From Acidobacteriaceae bacterium (GTDB lineage: Bacteria; Acidobacteriota; Terriglobia; Terriglobales; Acidobacteriaceae): DNA of 10,095 bases. The notes under the pieces are model-generated. The model was given only the letters and a program-made list of their open reading frames with translations, was not told the DNA's origin and made no database searches. Below, in pieces: positions 1 to 7,010 of the stretch. Position 1 is the first letter of the stretch. Every line of letters begins with the position of its first letter. Location of the stretch: positions 1 through 10,095 of the forward strand of contig JAOAPG010000258.1 of NCBI GenBank assembly GCA_025462785.1. The letters run 5' to 3'. The position numbers and the translations under genes were made by a program.

Positions 1-509
1 TTCTGAGAGGATTAGCTTTTTCAATCGTACTGGTATACCTGCTGATCGTAGTCAACTTCCAGTCCTGGCTGGATCCGTTCATCATGATTTCCGCTTTTCC
101 CGCAGCGCTCGCGGGGATTGCCTGGATGTTGTTTATAACGCACACGAATCTGAGCGTGCCCGCACTCATGGGAGCCATCATGTGCATGGGCGTCGCAACC
201 TCAAACAGCATCCTGGTCGTTAGTTTCGCAACCGAAAAGATGATGGAAGGAAGTGATTCCATAAGCTCTGCGCTTGAGGCAGGTTTCACCCGTTTTCGCC
301 CCGTGCTGATGACCGCTCTGGCCATGATCATCGGCATGGTGCCAATGGCGCTCGGGCTAGGAGATGGCGGCGAACAGAATGCTCCTCTTGGCCGCGCAGT
401 AATAGGAGGACTGATCTTCGCGACAGTTTCTACACTGTTCTTTGTCCCGGCATTTTTCAGTGTTTTGCGGGGTTCGCGCCAGCATCCCGCCAAAACTGGA
501 AGTGAGTAA
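1..509 (+). CDS. RND efflux pump inner-membrane permease, C-terminal end (partial)
   Basis: This is the last ~169 residues of a resistance-nodulation-division (AcrB-like, HAE1-type) proton/drug antiporter; the reading frame is open from position 3 and the start lies outside the window. The segment covers the last transmembrane helices: a hydrophobic helix ending in FQSWLDPF, then a helix around GVATSNSILVV, then the family signature RPVLMTALAMIIGMVP, a GEQNAPLGRAVIGG loop and a final helix ending LFFVPAFFSVL. In AcrB, Lys940 of the proton relay falls within the segment matching ATSN; here that position is Ser (codon 201-203), while the Thr of the LMTALA motif (Thr978 in AcrB) is kept. Adaptor and outer-membrane genes follow directly, so this is the pump of a tripartite system. 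Family assignment is firm; the substrate is unknown. Confidence 0.93.
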   Translation, partial: LRGLAFSIVLVYLLIVVNFQSWLDPFIMISAFPAALAGIAWMLFITHTNLSVPALMGAIMCMGVATSNSILVVSFATEKMMEGSDSISSALEAGFTRFRPVLMTALAMIIGMVPMALGLGDGGEQNAPLGRAVIGGLIFATVSTLFFVPAFFSVLRGSRQHPAKTGSE

Positions 510-534
510 TAGGCGCAGGCCATCTGGAGTCACT

Positions 535-1770
535 ATGCTTTCTCACATTGAAGATACTCAAATCGAAGATAGAAGACGAAGGGATATGCAAACACTGCCG
601 TTGAACGGCGTGGACTCAGAGAAACGTCGTCACAAGTCATGGATCGTACTGGCCGTCGCGGTGCTCGCTTTAGCCGCACTTCTGCTGTCGGGCATCTGGT
701 CTCGGGTGAGAGCCCGCAAGGCGCTCGACAAGGAAACGGCGCAAGTGGCTGTCCAGGCTGTTTCCGTGGTCGCCCCTAAACGGACTACACCTGCTCAGGA
801 AATAATCCTCCCAGGAAACGTCCAACCGTTCATCACTTCTCCTATTTACGCTCGGACGAATGGCTATTTAAGGAAGTGGTATTTCGACATCGGTGCTCAC
901 GTCAAGCAAGGGCAACTCTTGGCTGTCATCGAGACTCCGGAAGTTGATCAGCAGCTGCAGCAAGCCCGCAGCAATCTTTTAACTGCGAAAGCTAATCTTG
1001 AGCTGGCTTCGATCACCAAAACGCGCTATCAGGGACTGTTGAAAAGCAACGCGGTTTCCCAACAGGACGTCGACAACGCCGTCGGCACCTACAATGCAAA
1101 CAATGCAATTGTCGAAGCCGATAAGGCCGCAGTGGAGCAGTTTGCGGCACTCGTGTCTTTTGAAAAAATCTATGCGCCATTTGATGGTGTAATCACGGCG
1201 CGCAACACTGATATTGGCGACCTCATCAATTCTGGTAGCAGCAGCAATGTGAAAACCGATCTTTTCCACATTGCTCAACCCGGAAAGCTGCGTGTCTATG
1301 TCAATGTACCCGAAGAATACTCGCAAGGGGTCAAGGTCGGGATGAGCGCGGATCTCAGTCTGGCTGAGTTTCCGGGTCGTAAATTTCAGGGGAAACTGGT
1401 TCGCACAGCCGAGGCGATCAATCTGACAACCCGCACGTTACTCATCGAGGTCGATGTAGACAATCCTACGGGTACATTGCTCACCGGCTCTTATGCAGAG
1501 GTTCACTTAGCGGTACCTTCGCAGGCGTCCACCTTTCTGCTACCAGTGAACACACTCATATTCCGTTCCCAGGGTTTGCATGTCGGAGTTGTCAAAGACG
1601 GGAAAGTGGTGCTCACCGCCGTAACTCCTGGCCACGATTTCGGCAATGAGATAGAGATCGTCTCCGGTCTCACGCCGGATAATCAGGTCATCATCAACCC
1701 GCCGGACTCACTCGTTCATGGACAGCAAGTGAAAATTGTTCAAGCATCCTTGCCGGGGGATCCCAAGTGA
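535..1770 (+). CDS. RND efflux periplasmic adaptor (membrane fusion protein, HlyD/AcrA type)
   Basis: Adaptor of 411 residues that links the inner-membrane RND pump to the outer-membrane channel. Start ATG 535 is chosen because GGAG at 526-529 sits 5 nt upstream; the frame stays open back to an ATG at 442, but that would overlap the permease by 68 nt. After a charged cytoplasmic N-terminus there is one membrane anchor (about residues 36-55, WIVLAVAVLALAALLLSGIW). Then come the first half of the barrel-sandwich (lipoyl-like) domain with GYLRKWYFDIGAHVKQGQLL (about 110-130), an alpha-hairpin rich in Gln/Ala (about 134-205), the second lipoyl half at IYAPFDGVITAR (212-223), a beta-barrel domain (about 250-327) and a membrane-proximal domain to the end. 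No lipobox is seen, so it is anchored by its N-terminal helix. The order pump-adaptor-channel differs from the common adaptor-pump order. Substrate unknown. Confidence 0.94.
   Translation: MLSHIEDTQIEDRRRRDMQTLPLNGVDSEKRRHKSWIVLAVAVLALAALLLSGIWSRVRARKALDKETAQVAVQAVSVVAPKRTTPAQEIILPGNVQPFITSPIYARTNGYLRKWYFDIGAHVKQGQLLAVIETPEVDQQLQQARSNLLTAKANLELASITKTRYQGLLKSNAVSQQDVDNAVGTYNANNAIVEADKAAVEQFAALVSFEKIYAPFDGVITARNTDIGDLINSGSSSNVKTDLFHIAQPGKLRVYVNVPEEYSQGVKVGMSADLSLAEFPGRKFQGKLVRTAEAINLTTRTLLIEVDVDNPTGTLLTGSYAEVHLAVPSQASTFLLPVNTLIFRSQGLHVGVVKDGKVVLTAVTPGHDFGNEIEIVSGLTPDNQVIINPPDSLVHGQQVKIVQASLPGDPK
1755..1760 (+). promoter_or_regulatory. Ribosome binding site for the outer-membrane factor (GTG start)
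   Basis: GGGGGA lies 6 nt upstream of GTG 1767. It supports the GTG start, which overlaps the adaptor's TGA stop as GTGA, so translation of the two genes is probably coupled. Confidence 0.6.
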
Positions 1771-3278
1771 AACGCCTTCGAAAGATACCCTTGTTCGGCA
1801 ACCCGCAGCCAGGAACATGGTCGGCAATTCTGCTCGCGATAGCGGTGCTGGAATTGGGTGGATGTGTGGTGGGACCAAAATACCACGCTCCCGCTGTGCA
1901 GGCGCCTCCGGCCTATAAAGAGGTAGGGAACTGGAAACCTGCCCAGCCCAATGACCAAAATCTTGGCGGTGCGTGGTTGACCATATTTCAAGATCCGCAG
2001 CTTGATGCGCTTGAGCTACAGATCAATGTATCGAACCAGAACCTGAAAGCAGCAGAAGCGCAGTTCCGGCAATCGCGAGCTGCTCTACGCTACAATCGAG
2101 CTGACTATTATCCTACTGTGACGGCCGGGGCGTCGGCCGCTCGGACACGGATTTCGGCAAACCGGCCGCCTCCGAATTCAATTTTCAACGGGATCACCGA
2201 GAACGACTTTACTCTGCCGTTCGATGTCTCGTATCAAGCCGACGTCTGGGGACGAATTCGACGGAACGTCGAGTCTTTCCGAGAACAAGCGCAAGCCAGT
2301 GCGGCTGACCTAGCTACGGTCAATCTCAGCATGCATGCGGATCTCGCCGTGGATTACTTTCAAGCCCGCAGCCTGGACGCACAGGAACAGCTCCTGAAAA
2401 CTACGGTTACCCAGTATGAGCAAGCCTTGCAATTGACCGAGAGCCGTTTCCAGGGAGGGATCGCTTCAGAAGTCGAAGTTGAGCAGGCCAAGACTATACT
2501 TCAGACTACCCGGGCACAAGCAATCGATGTAGGCGTCGCGCGGGCGCAGTTCGAACACGCAGTTGCCATTCTTATAGGCAAACCTCCTGCGGAGTTCAGC
2601 CTTCCTCCGCTGCCCCTCACCGCACCGCCTCCGCGTATTCCTGTCGGTGTGCCGTCGGACCTGCTTGAAAGGCGTCCTGATATTGCGGCTGCGGAGAGGC
2701 TCGTTGCGTCCGCCAATGCCCAGATCGGCGTAGCGAAGTCGGCCTACTACCCGTCCATCAATTTGAGTGCTTCTGGAGGATTTGAAAGCTCCAGCATCAC
2801 CACACTGCTCAATGGTCCTAGCGGCATCTGGTCGTTTGGGCTGTCTGCCGTGGGGACTGTATTTGACGTGGGAAGGCGCCGTGCTCTTACCGACCAAGCA
2901 CGCGCCGCTTATGACTCCCAAGTCGCTAACTATCGACAGAGCGTCCTGAATGGATTCCAGCAAGTCGAAGACAATCTCGCGGCGGTGAGAATTCTGGAAG
3001 AAGAGGCCAAGGTTCAGGATGAAGCGGTTACCGCGGCCCAGCGCTCATTAGATCTCTCGATCACTCGGTATAAGGGCGGAGTCACAAGTTATCTAGAGGT
3101 GATCACCGCGCAAAATGCCGCACTTACAGATGAAGTGACAGCGGTCCATATCCTGGGACGTCGTATGTCAAACACGGTGTTGCTGATTCAAGCCCTAGGT
3201 GGCGGATGGGATCGCTCGACTTTGCCAGCACGCCCCGAATGCTGCGGCAAGCTGGTGAGCAGCAATAGCAATCCGTAA
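1767..3278 (+). CDS. Outer-membrane efflux lipoprotein (TolC/OprM superfamily, NodT type)
   Basis: Outer-membrane channel of the tripartite efflux system, 503 residues, close to the usual length for NodT/OprM proteins. The N-terminus is a lipoprotein signal: basic n-region (KRLRK), hydrophobic stretch and lipobox L30-G31-G32-C33, followed by the typical VVGPKYHAPAV sequence that opens mature NodT-family proteins. Two tandem outer-membrane efflux repeats follow. The first includes DVSYQADVWGRIRRNVE (about residues 152-168); the second includes VGRRRALTDQARAAYDSQV and ends with RYKGGVTSYLEVITAQNAAL, the family's C-terminal helix-turn signature. GTG start 1767 overlaps the previous stop and has a good Shine-Dalgarno. 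The last ~20 residues, with a Cys-Cys pair, form a short tail past the conserved core. It is the last plus-strand gene before the convergent cluster. Confidence 0.94.
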   Translation: MKRLRKIPLFGNPQPGTWSAILLAIAVLELGGCVVGPKYHAPAVQAPPAYKEVGNWKPAQPNDQNLGGAWLTIFQDPQLDALELQINVSNQNLKAAEAQFRQSRAALRYNRADYYPTVTAGASAARTRISANRPPPNSIFNGITENDFTLPFDVSYQADVWGRIRRNVESFREQAQASAADLATVNLSMHADLAVDYFQARSLDAQEQLLKTTVTQYEQALQLTESRFQGGIASEVEVEQAKTILQTTRAQAIDVGVARAQFEHAVAILIGKPPAEFSLPPLPLTAPPPRIPVGVPSDLLERRPDIAAAERLVASANAQIGVAKSAYYPSINLSASGGFESSSITTLLNGPSGIWSFGLSAVGTVFDVGRRRALTDQARAAYDSQVANYRQSVLNGFQQVEDNLAAVRILEEEAKVQDEAVTAAQRSLDLSITRYKGGVTSYLEVITAQNAALTDEVTAVHILGRRMSNTVLLIQALGGGWDRSTLPARPECCGKLVSSNSNP

Positions 3279-3321
3279 ATCAACCCTGATAGGGAAGCGT
3301 AGCCCAGCAGGACGCATCTTA

Positions 3322-3341
3322 CGAGAGACTAAGAGTCTTCG
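3322..3341. terminator. Possible hairpin terminator between convergent genes
   Basis: In the 109-nt gap between the efflux operon and the PQQ dehydrogenase, AGACT (3326-3330) and AGTCT (3334-3338) form a perfect 5-bp stem with a 3-nt loop. CGA (3322-3324) can pair with TCG (3339-3341) if one G is bulged. Only a short TTT follows on the plus strand and no U-tract is seen on the minus strand, so intrinsic termination is uncertain; position is the main argument. Confidence 0.3.
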
Positions 3342-3387
3342 TTTCGCTCCAAGACATTCACGATATTTCAGCCCGGGAACTTTCAGT

Positions 3388-5841
3388 TCACTGTGGTAGG
3401 ACGAAGGCCACATACACGCTACCAGACGGCGACTTTGGATCTTTGCCTCCTCCGGCGGAGGTCACCACGTATTGCTTCCCATCGACCATATAGGTCGCCG
3501 GAGTCGCTACCGCTGCGTACGGCAGCACTGTTTCCCAGAGTAATTTTCCGGTAAGACTATCGAAGGCTCGGAACTTCTTGTCGTATACAGTCGCGCCGAT
3601 AAATAGCACGTTGCCAGCGGTGACGATGGGGCCTCCGTAGTTTTCTGTACCGGTATTTGTGAGCCCCTTTGCGGCGAGATCTGGATACTCGCCCAAAGGA
3701 ATTTTCCAAAGATATTTGCCAGTGTTCAGATCGATTGCGTTCAGAGTGCCCCACGGTGGCTTGATGGCGGGATAACCGTCGGGATCCAGAAAATCTCGCG
3801 ATCCGGTGATGCGGTATTTCATAGGTGCGCCGTCGGCGGTGCTCGAGTAGATTGCGTCGTGATCTGGATCGGGATCGATCGCGCTTGGCGCCGTCGCGAG
3901 GTACGCCAATAGACCGTCCATGTCCTTGCCTGCAATTTTAGGGAATGGCGGCATCCGGTCTTTGCCTTGGTGAACCCTGTCCTCGATCTGTTGGACGGAA
4001 AGGCGCTTCTGAACGTCCGCAAGTGCTGGAATTACGGGCGGTTTTCCCTCACGTTGCTCACCATGGCAACTGGAGCACTTGTTCCTGTAAACACTGAGAC
4101 CTACCGTTACCGGCGTTGTGTTCTGCGATTCAGAGGGATTCTCCGTTACAGCAGTCTCGGCCTTGTCGGTTGCGCCCGCTGGAGTGGAGTCGGGACCGTT
4201 CCTGACAAATTGGACCAACGAATTCAAATAGTCGCCTTGCAGGCTCGCGAAGGCAGGCATTCGGCCTTTGCCTTGAAGAATCGTGCTTTCGATTTGCGAT
4301 TGCGAGAGCCTTTTCCCAACATCGACCAGCGAAGGATACGTAGGCGGCGAGCCCGATCGATTGTCGTTGTGACAGACACTGCACTGGTTGTGATAGGTTC
4401 TCTCACCTGTGCTCCGGGCTGGCTTGTTCTCTGTCAACGCAACGACGCATGCCCACTCGTTTGAATTAATGAAGATCACACCGCGTTTGGGATCCACCGC
4501 CGCCCCGCCCCATTCCGCTCCGCCGAGAAAGCAAGGGAATACGACGGTCTCTTTATCGAGTGCGGTAGGAATGAATTGTCCTCCGCTGAGGTAGGTGCTG
4601 AATTCTTTCGCTGCCCATGCGTGTGCTTCTGGAGTTCGTTGTGTCAGCAGGTCTTCTGTGAGAACCTGCCGCGCGAAGGGGGCTGGCAAGAGCGGAACCG
4701 GTTGGGTGGCAGCCGTCACTTCTCCGGGAATTTGACTAGCGGGATAGCTACGCTCCTCGATGGGGAACAACGGCTTGCCCGTTGTGCGATCGAATACAAA
4801 CAGAAACCCTTGCTTGGTCGTCTGTGCAACTGCGTCGATGCGTTTGCCGTCGCGCTTCACCGAAACCAGCGCGGGAGGCGATGGGAAATCGCGGTCCCAG
4901 ATGTCATGATGAACGCCTTGGAAATGCCAGAGACGCTGCCCAGAGTTCGCATCGAGAGCTAAGAGAGTATCCGCGAACAAGTCATCCCCAACGCGATCGG
5001 CGCCATAGAAGTCGAATACTGGTGATCCTGTTGGCACATACACGATGCCACGCTCGGCATCGAGCGACATACCCGCCCAATTGTTTGCGGCCCCCGCATG
5101 TTGCCAGGCGTCTTTCGGCCAAGTTTCATACCCGAACTCTCCAGGATGAGGGATGGTGCGAAATCTCCATCGCAGTTCTCCCGTGCGAACATCAAATGCG
5201 CGAATGTCTCCCGGAGGCGAAGGGTGCGTTTCAGGATTCCGTCCGCCTACGATGATCAAATCTTTATAGACAATCCCCGGACTGGTCATCGCCACGGACT
5301 GCACCTGGTAATCGCCGCGCAAATCTTTTCGTAAATCGATCCTGCCGTCTTCTCCGAAACTCGCTATTGCCTTGCCGGTCTGCGCGTCCAGCGCATACAA
5401 AAAATTCATGACTGGTGCGAAGATACGGGCCTCTTTGCCGTCGGTCCAATAAGTCAGGCCTCGTATCGGAATCTTGCCCTTGATGCCTGAATCGAACTTC
5501 CAAATCAACTTACCTGATGCGGCCTCCAGAGCAATTACTTTTTGACTTGCAGTGTAGGCGTAGAGGGTGCGGCCGACGATGATCGGACTCGTCTCCAAAC
5601 CGCCTTCTTCACCAGCGTCGAACTTCCAAGCGACTTGAAGCTCGTGGACATTTTTCCGGTTAATTTGGGAAAGACTGGAATAGTGGTCCCCGGCAGGCTG
5701 ACCGCCGTAAACAGGCCAGTCGAGAACTTTATGGTTCCCGGATCCGTTACCGTTTGCCGGGGAAGTCTGCGCATAAGCGCTGCTGGAAGCTGCGAGAATC
5801 ATCGCAAGGAGGGCCGCAGCCGCGAGATTCCGCTGTTTCAT
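3388..5841 (-). CDS. Exported PQQ-dependent dehydrogenase (GDH-like) with two inserted cytochrome c domains
   Basis: An 817-residue quinohemoprotein likely to oxidise a sugar or alcohol in the periplasm with PQQ and pass electrons through its own hemes. Residues 1-24 are a Sec signal peptide (MKQRN, hydrophobic core, AYA cleavage). The beta-propeller resembles the soluble part of membrane glucose dehydrogenase: repeats such as ALEAASGKLIWKFD, the catalytic-region motif HHDIWDRD (311-318; Asp313 matches the active-site Asp) and Lys343 in TKQGFLFVFDR. There is no vicinal Cys-Cys pair as in methanol/alcohol dehydrogenases and no five-helix membrane domain. Between WGGAAVDP and WGTLNAIDL, where GDH has no heme, sit two cytochrome c domains: CSVCH 487-491 with Met528, and CSSCH 589-593 with Met630. 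Start is uncertain: ATG 5841 gives the cleanest signal peptide; ATG 5871 or TTG 5868 lie just after GGAG at 5876-5873; ATG 5922 would overlap the FAH gene. Substrate unknown. Confidence 0.9.
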   Translation of the reverse strand: MKQRNLAAAALLAMILAASSSAYAQTSPANGNGSGNHKVLDWPVYGGQPAGDHYSSLSQINRKNVHELQVAWKFDAGEEGGLETSPIIVGRTLYAYTASQKVIALEAASGKLIWKFDSGIKGKIPIRGLTYWTDGKEARIFAPVMNFLYALDAQTGKAIASFGEDGRIDLRKDLRGDYQVQSVAMTSPGIVYKDLIIVGGRNPETHPSPPGDIRAFDVRTGELRWRFRTIPHPGEFGYETWPKDAWQHAGAANNWAGMSLDAERGIVYVPTGSPVFDFYGADRVGDDLFADTLLALDANSGQRLWHFQGVHHDIWDRDFPSPPALVSVKRDGKRIDAVAQTTKQGFLFVFDRTTGKPLFPIEERSYPASQIPGEVTAATQPVPLLPAPFARQVLTEDLLTQRTPEAHAWAAKEFSTYLSGGQFIPTALDKETVVFPCFLGGAEWGGAAVDPKRGVIFINSNEWACVVALTENKPARSTGERTYHNQCSVCHNDNRSGSPPTYPSLVDVGKRLSQSQIESTILQGKGRMPAFASLQGDYLNSLVQFVRNGPDSTPAGATDKAETAVTENPSESQNTTPVTVGLSVYRNKCSSCHGEQREGKPPVIPALADVQKRLSVQQIEDRVHQGKDRMPPFPKIAGKDMDGLLAYLATAPSAIDPDPDHDAIYSSTADGAPMKYRITGSRDFLDPDGYPAIKPPWGTLNAIDLNTGKYLWKIPLGEYPDLAAKGLTNTGTENYGGPIVTAGNVLFIGATVYDKKFRAFDSLTGKLLWETVLPYAAVATPATYMVDGKQYVVTSAGGGKDPKSPSGSVYVAFVLPQ
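3954..4077 (-). other. Inserted cytochrome c domain 2
   Basis: CSSCH is encoded at 4077-4063 and the probable axial Met, in GKDRMPPFP, at about 3954. The domain spans roughly residues 580-652 of the dehydrogenase. A Ser/Thr/Pro/Glu-rich linker of about 30 residues separates it from copy 1, and a D-P-rich linker leads back into the propeller. Confidence 0.8.
4300..4383 (-). other. Inserted cytochrome c domain 1: heme site and first part
   Basis: CSVCH is encoded at 4383-4369 and the probable axial Met, in GKGRMPAF, near 4260 just beyond this interval. The domain covers roughly residues 478-548 of the dehydrogenase. It aligns without gaps with the second copy at about 30 of 66 positions (shared: NxC-S-x-CH, R-x-G-x-PP, KRLS, QIE, QGKxRMPxF), so the two arose by internal duplication. 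Confidence 0.8.
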
Positions 5842-5876
5842 CAGAATATTAATTGAGTTGTTGCACAACATTCTCC

Positions 5877-6893
5877 CTACGCGAGCGTGAACTTTAATTC
5901 GCCCAGCTTGTCGATGCTGCATGCGATCCTGTCCCCCGGTTTTAGCCAGACCTGCTTATCCTTCGGCATTCCAACAATCACGCCTTGGGGTGTCCCCGTA
6001 AATAAAATGTCGCCCGGTTTGATGGTCATAACTTTCGAGGCAAAGCTGATCAACTGGCGGCAGTTGAAAATCATGTCATTGGTGTTCCAATCCTGCCGCT
6101 GCTCTCCGTTGACACGGGTCTCAAGGCGAAGATTATTTGGATCACCGACAAGGTCCGCGCTCACAAAATAAGGACCGATTGGGGCGAATCCGTCACAAGT
6201 CTTTCCGATCATGTACTGCGAGGTTAAAGTTTGCAGGTCTCGCGCTGAAAAATCATTTCCCGTGCAGTAGCCGGCAACATACTCCAGCGCGTCTTGTTCT
6301 GAAACGTTGTGAGCCTCTCGTCCGAATACGATTACCAACTCAACTTCATAGTCGAACTTCGTGGCGACATCCCTGGGCAACTGGATCACACCGTTGTGCC
6401 GATTCAGAGCGTTGTTGAATTTGTTGAAGAGAACAGGATTGGGAGGAATAGGAGTATGAGTTTCGGCCGCGTGCCTTTTATAGTTAAAACCCATCATGAT
6501 GATCTTCTCTGGCGTCATCACGACCGGACCGTACTCGACTCGATCCTCAGCTAGCGTGAAGTTCTTCGAATCTGCTTTCGCGGCAGCGTCCACGAGCTTC
6601 TTCAATAAGCCACCCTTGCCGTTTTGCAGCAGGTCATCCATGGTGGTCGGCGCCGGCATTTTGAAATGCGCCGCAGCTCGTTTAACGTCAAGTACCCCAT
6701 CGCTGGTTTTGACACCAAGACGATATTCGCCATCGAGACGGATGTTTAGCAGAGTCATGCCGCGTGGCATTTCAAACGAGTGCCCCTCGTTTGTTGCAGC
6801 GGCTTTCAAGGATTTCGATTTAGCTTCCGCGACGAGTGCTCCTCCACCCAGAATCGCGGCTGTTTTTAAAAAGATTCTGCGGCTAGATCCCAC
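5877..6893 (-). CDS. Tat-exported FAH-family hydrolase/isomerase-like enzyme
   Basis: Protein of 338 residues in the fumarylacetoacetate hydrolase superfamily, whose members use a divalent metal to hydrolyse, isomerise or decarboxylate beta-diketo or 2-oxo acids. The N-terminus, SSRRIFLK followed by a hydrophobic AAILGGGAL stretch, is a textbook twin-arginine signal, so the folded enzyme is probably exported. After a small N-terminal FAH subdomain (about 45-110), the catalytic fold starts at IIMMGFNYKRH (131-141). The expected metal ligands are Glu183 and Glu185 (DYEVE) and Asp214 (GND). Lys231 (IGKTCDGFAPIGP) and GDILFTGTPQGV (294-305) are also conserved in the family. Start GTG 6893 has GGGAG 6 nt upstream. 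The dehydrogenase start follows 5 to 35 nt after its TAG stop, so the two are probably co-translated. Most FAH proteins are cytosolic; specific reaction unknown. Confidence 0.9.
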   Translation of the reverse strand: MGSSRRIFLKTAAILGGGALVAEAKSKSLKAAATNEGHSFEMPRGMTLLNIRLDGEYRLGVKTSDGVLDVKRAAAHFKMPAPTTMDDLLQNGKGGLLKKLVDAAAKADSKNFTLAEDRVEYGPVVMTPEKIIMMGFNYKRHAAETHTPIPPNPVLFNKFNNALNRHNGVIQLPRDVATKFDYEVELVIVFGREAHNVSEQDALEYVAGYCTGNDFSARDLQTLTSQYMIGKTCDGFAPIGPYFVSADLVGDPNNLRLETRVNGEQRQDWNTNDMIFNCRQLISFASKVMTIKPGDILFTGTPQGVIVGMPKDKQVWLKPGDRIACSIDKLGELKFTLA

Positions 6894-6899
6894 GTTCTG

Positions 6900-6904
6900 C
6901 TCCC
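6900..6904 (-). promoter_or_regulatory. Ribosome binding site deciding the GTG start of the FAH gene
   Basis: GGGAG on the minus strand lies 6 nt before GTG 6893. A nearby ATG overlapping this motif is out of frame. The GTG start leaves the twin-arginine motif at residues 5-6, as usual for Tat signals. Confidence 0.6.
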
Positions 6905-6956
6905 ATCGTCACTTGGCCGCCGGTAATTTGGCGTAACAGAATCATGCAACGGCAAC

Positions 6957-6986
6957 GGCGCGCGCCAACGCGGGAAACATTCCGCG
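6957..6986. repeat. GC-rich palindrome and hairpin between the cytochrome-HhH and FAH genes
   Basis: In the 117-nt gap, GGCGCGCGCC at 6957-6966 is a perfect 10-bp palindrome. Beside it CGCGG (6969-6973) pairs with CCGCG (6982-6986), extendable by AA/TT with one bulged G. No T-run follows on the minus strand, so this does not look like a standard terminator. It could be a transcript-processing or stability element, or a protein-binding site; function is unproven. Confidence 0.35.
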
Positions 6987-7010
6987 AGGGTCACCGCCCC
7001 CAACCGGGTA

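Noticed and set aside
442..534. Extended N-terminus of the adaptor starting at ATG 442
   Set aside because: It would overlap the permease coding sequence by 68 nt in another frame and has no better ribosome site; ATG 535 has GGAG 5 nt upstream and gives a normal adaptor N-terminus.
979..1326. Minus-strand open frame of 115 codons
   Set aside because: It is antisense to the adaptor's hairpin and lipoyl region, with no supporting evidence.
2466..2963. Minus-strand open frame of 165 codons
   Set aside because: It is opposite the strongly supported outer-membrane channel gene and its translation is Arg/Ser-rich without motifs.
3967..4464. Plus-strand open frame of 165 codons
   Set aside because: It lies wholly within the cytochrome-domain region of the dehydrogenase on the opposite strand and has no recognisable domain; a frame shadow.
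5842..5922. Dehydrogenase start at ATG 5922
   Set aside because: It would overlap the end of the FAH gene by 46 nt and place a 27-residue basic, non-signal-like stretch before a good signal peptide.
6496..6936. Plus-strand open frame of 146 codons
   Set aside because: It is antisense to the FAH gene's N-terminal half; no ribosome site or family signature.
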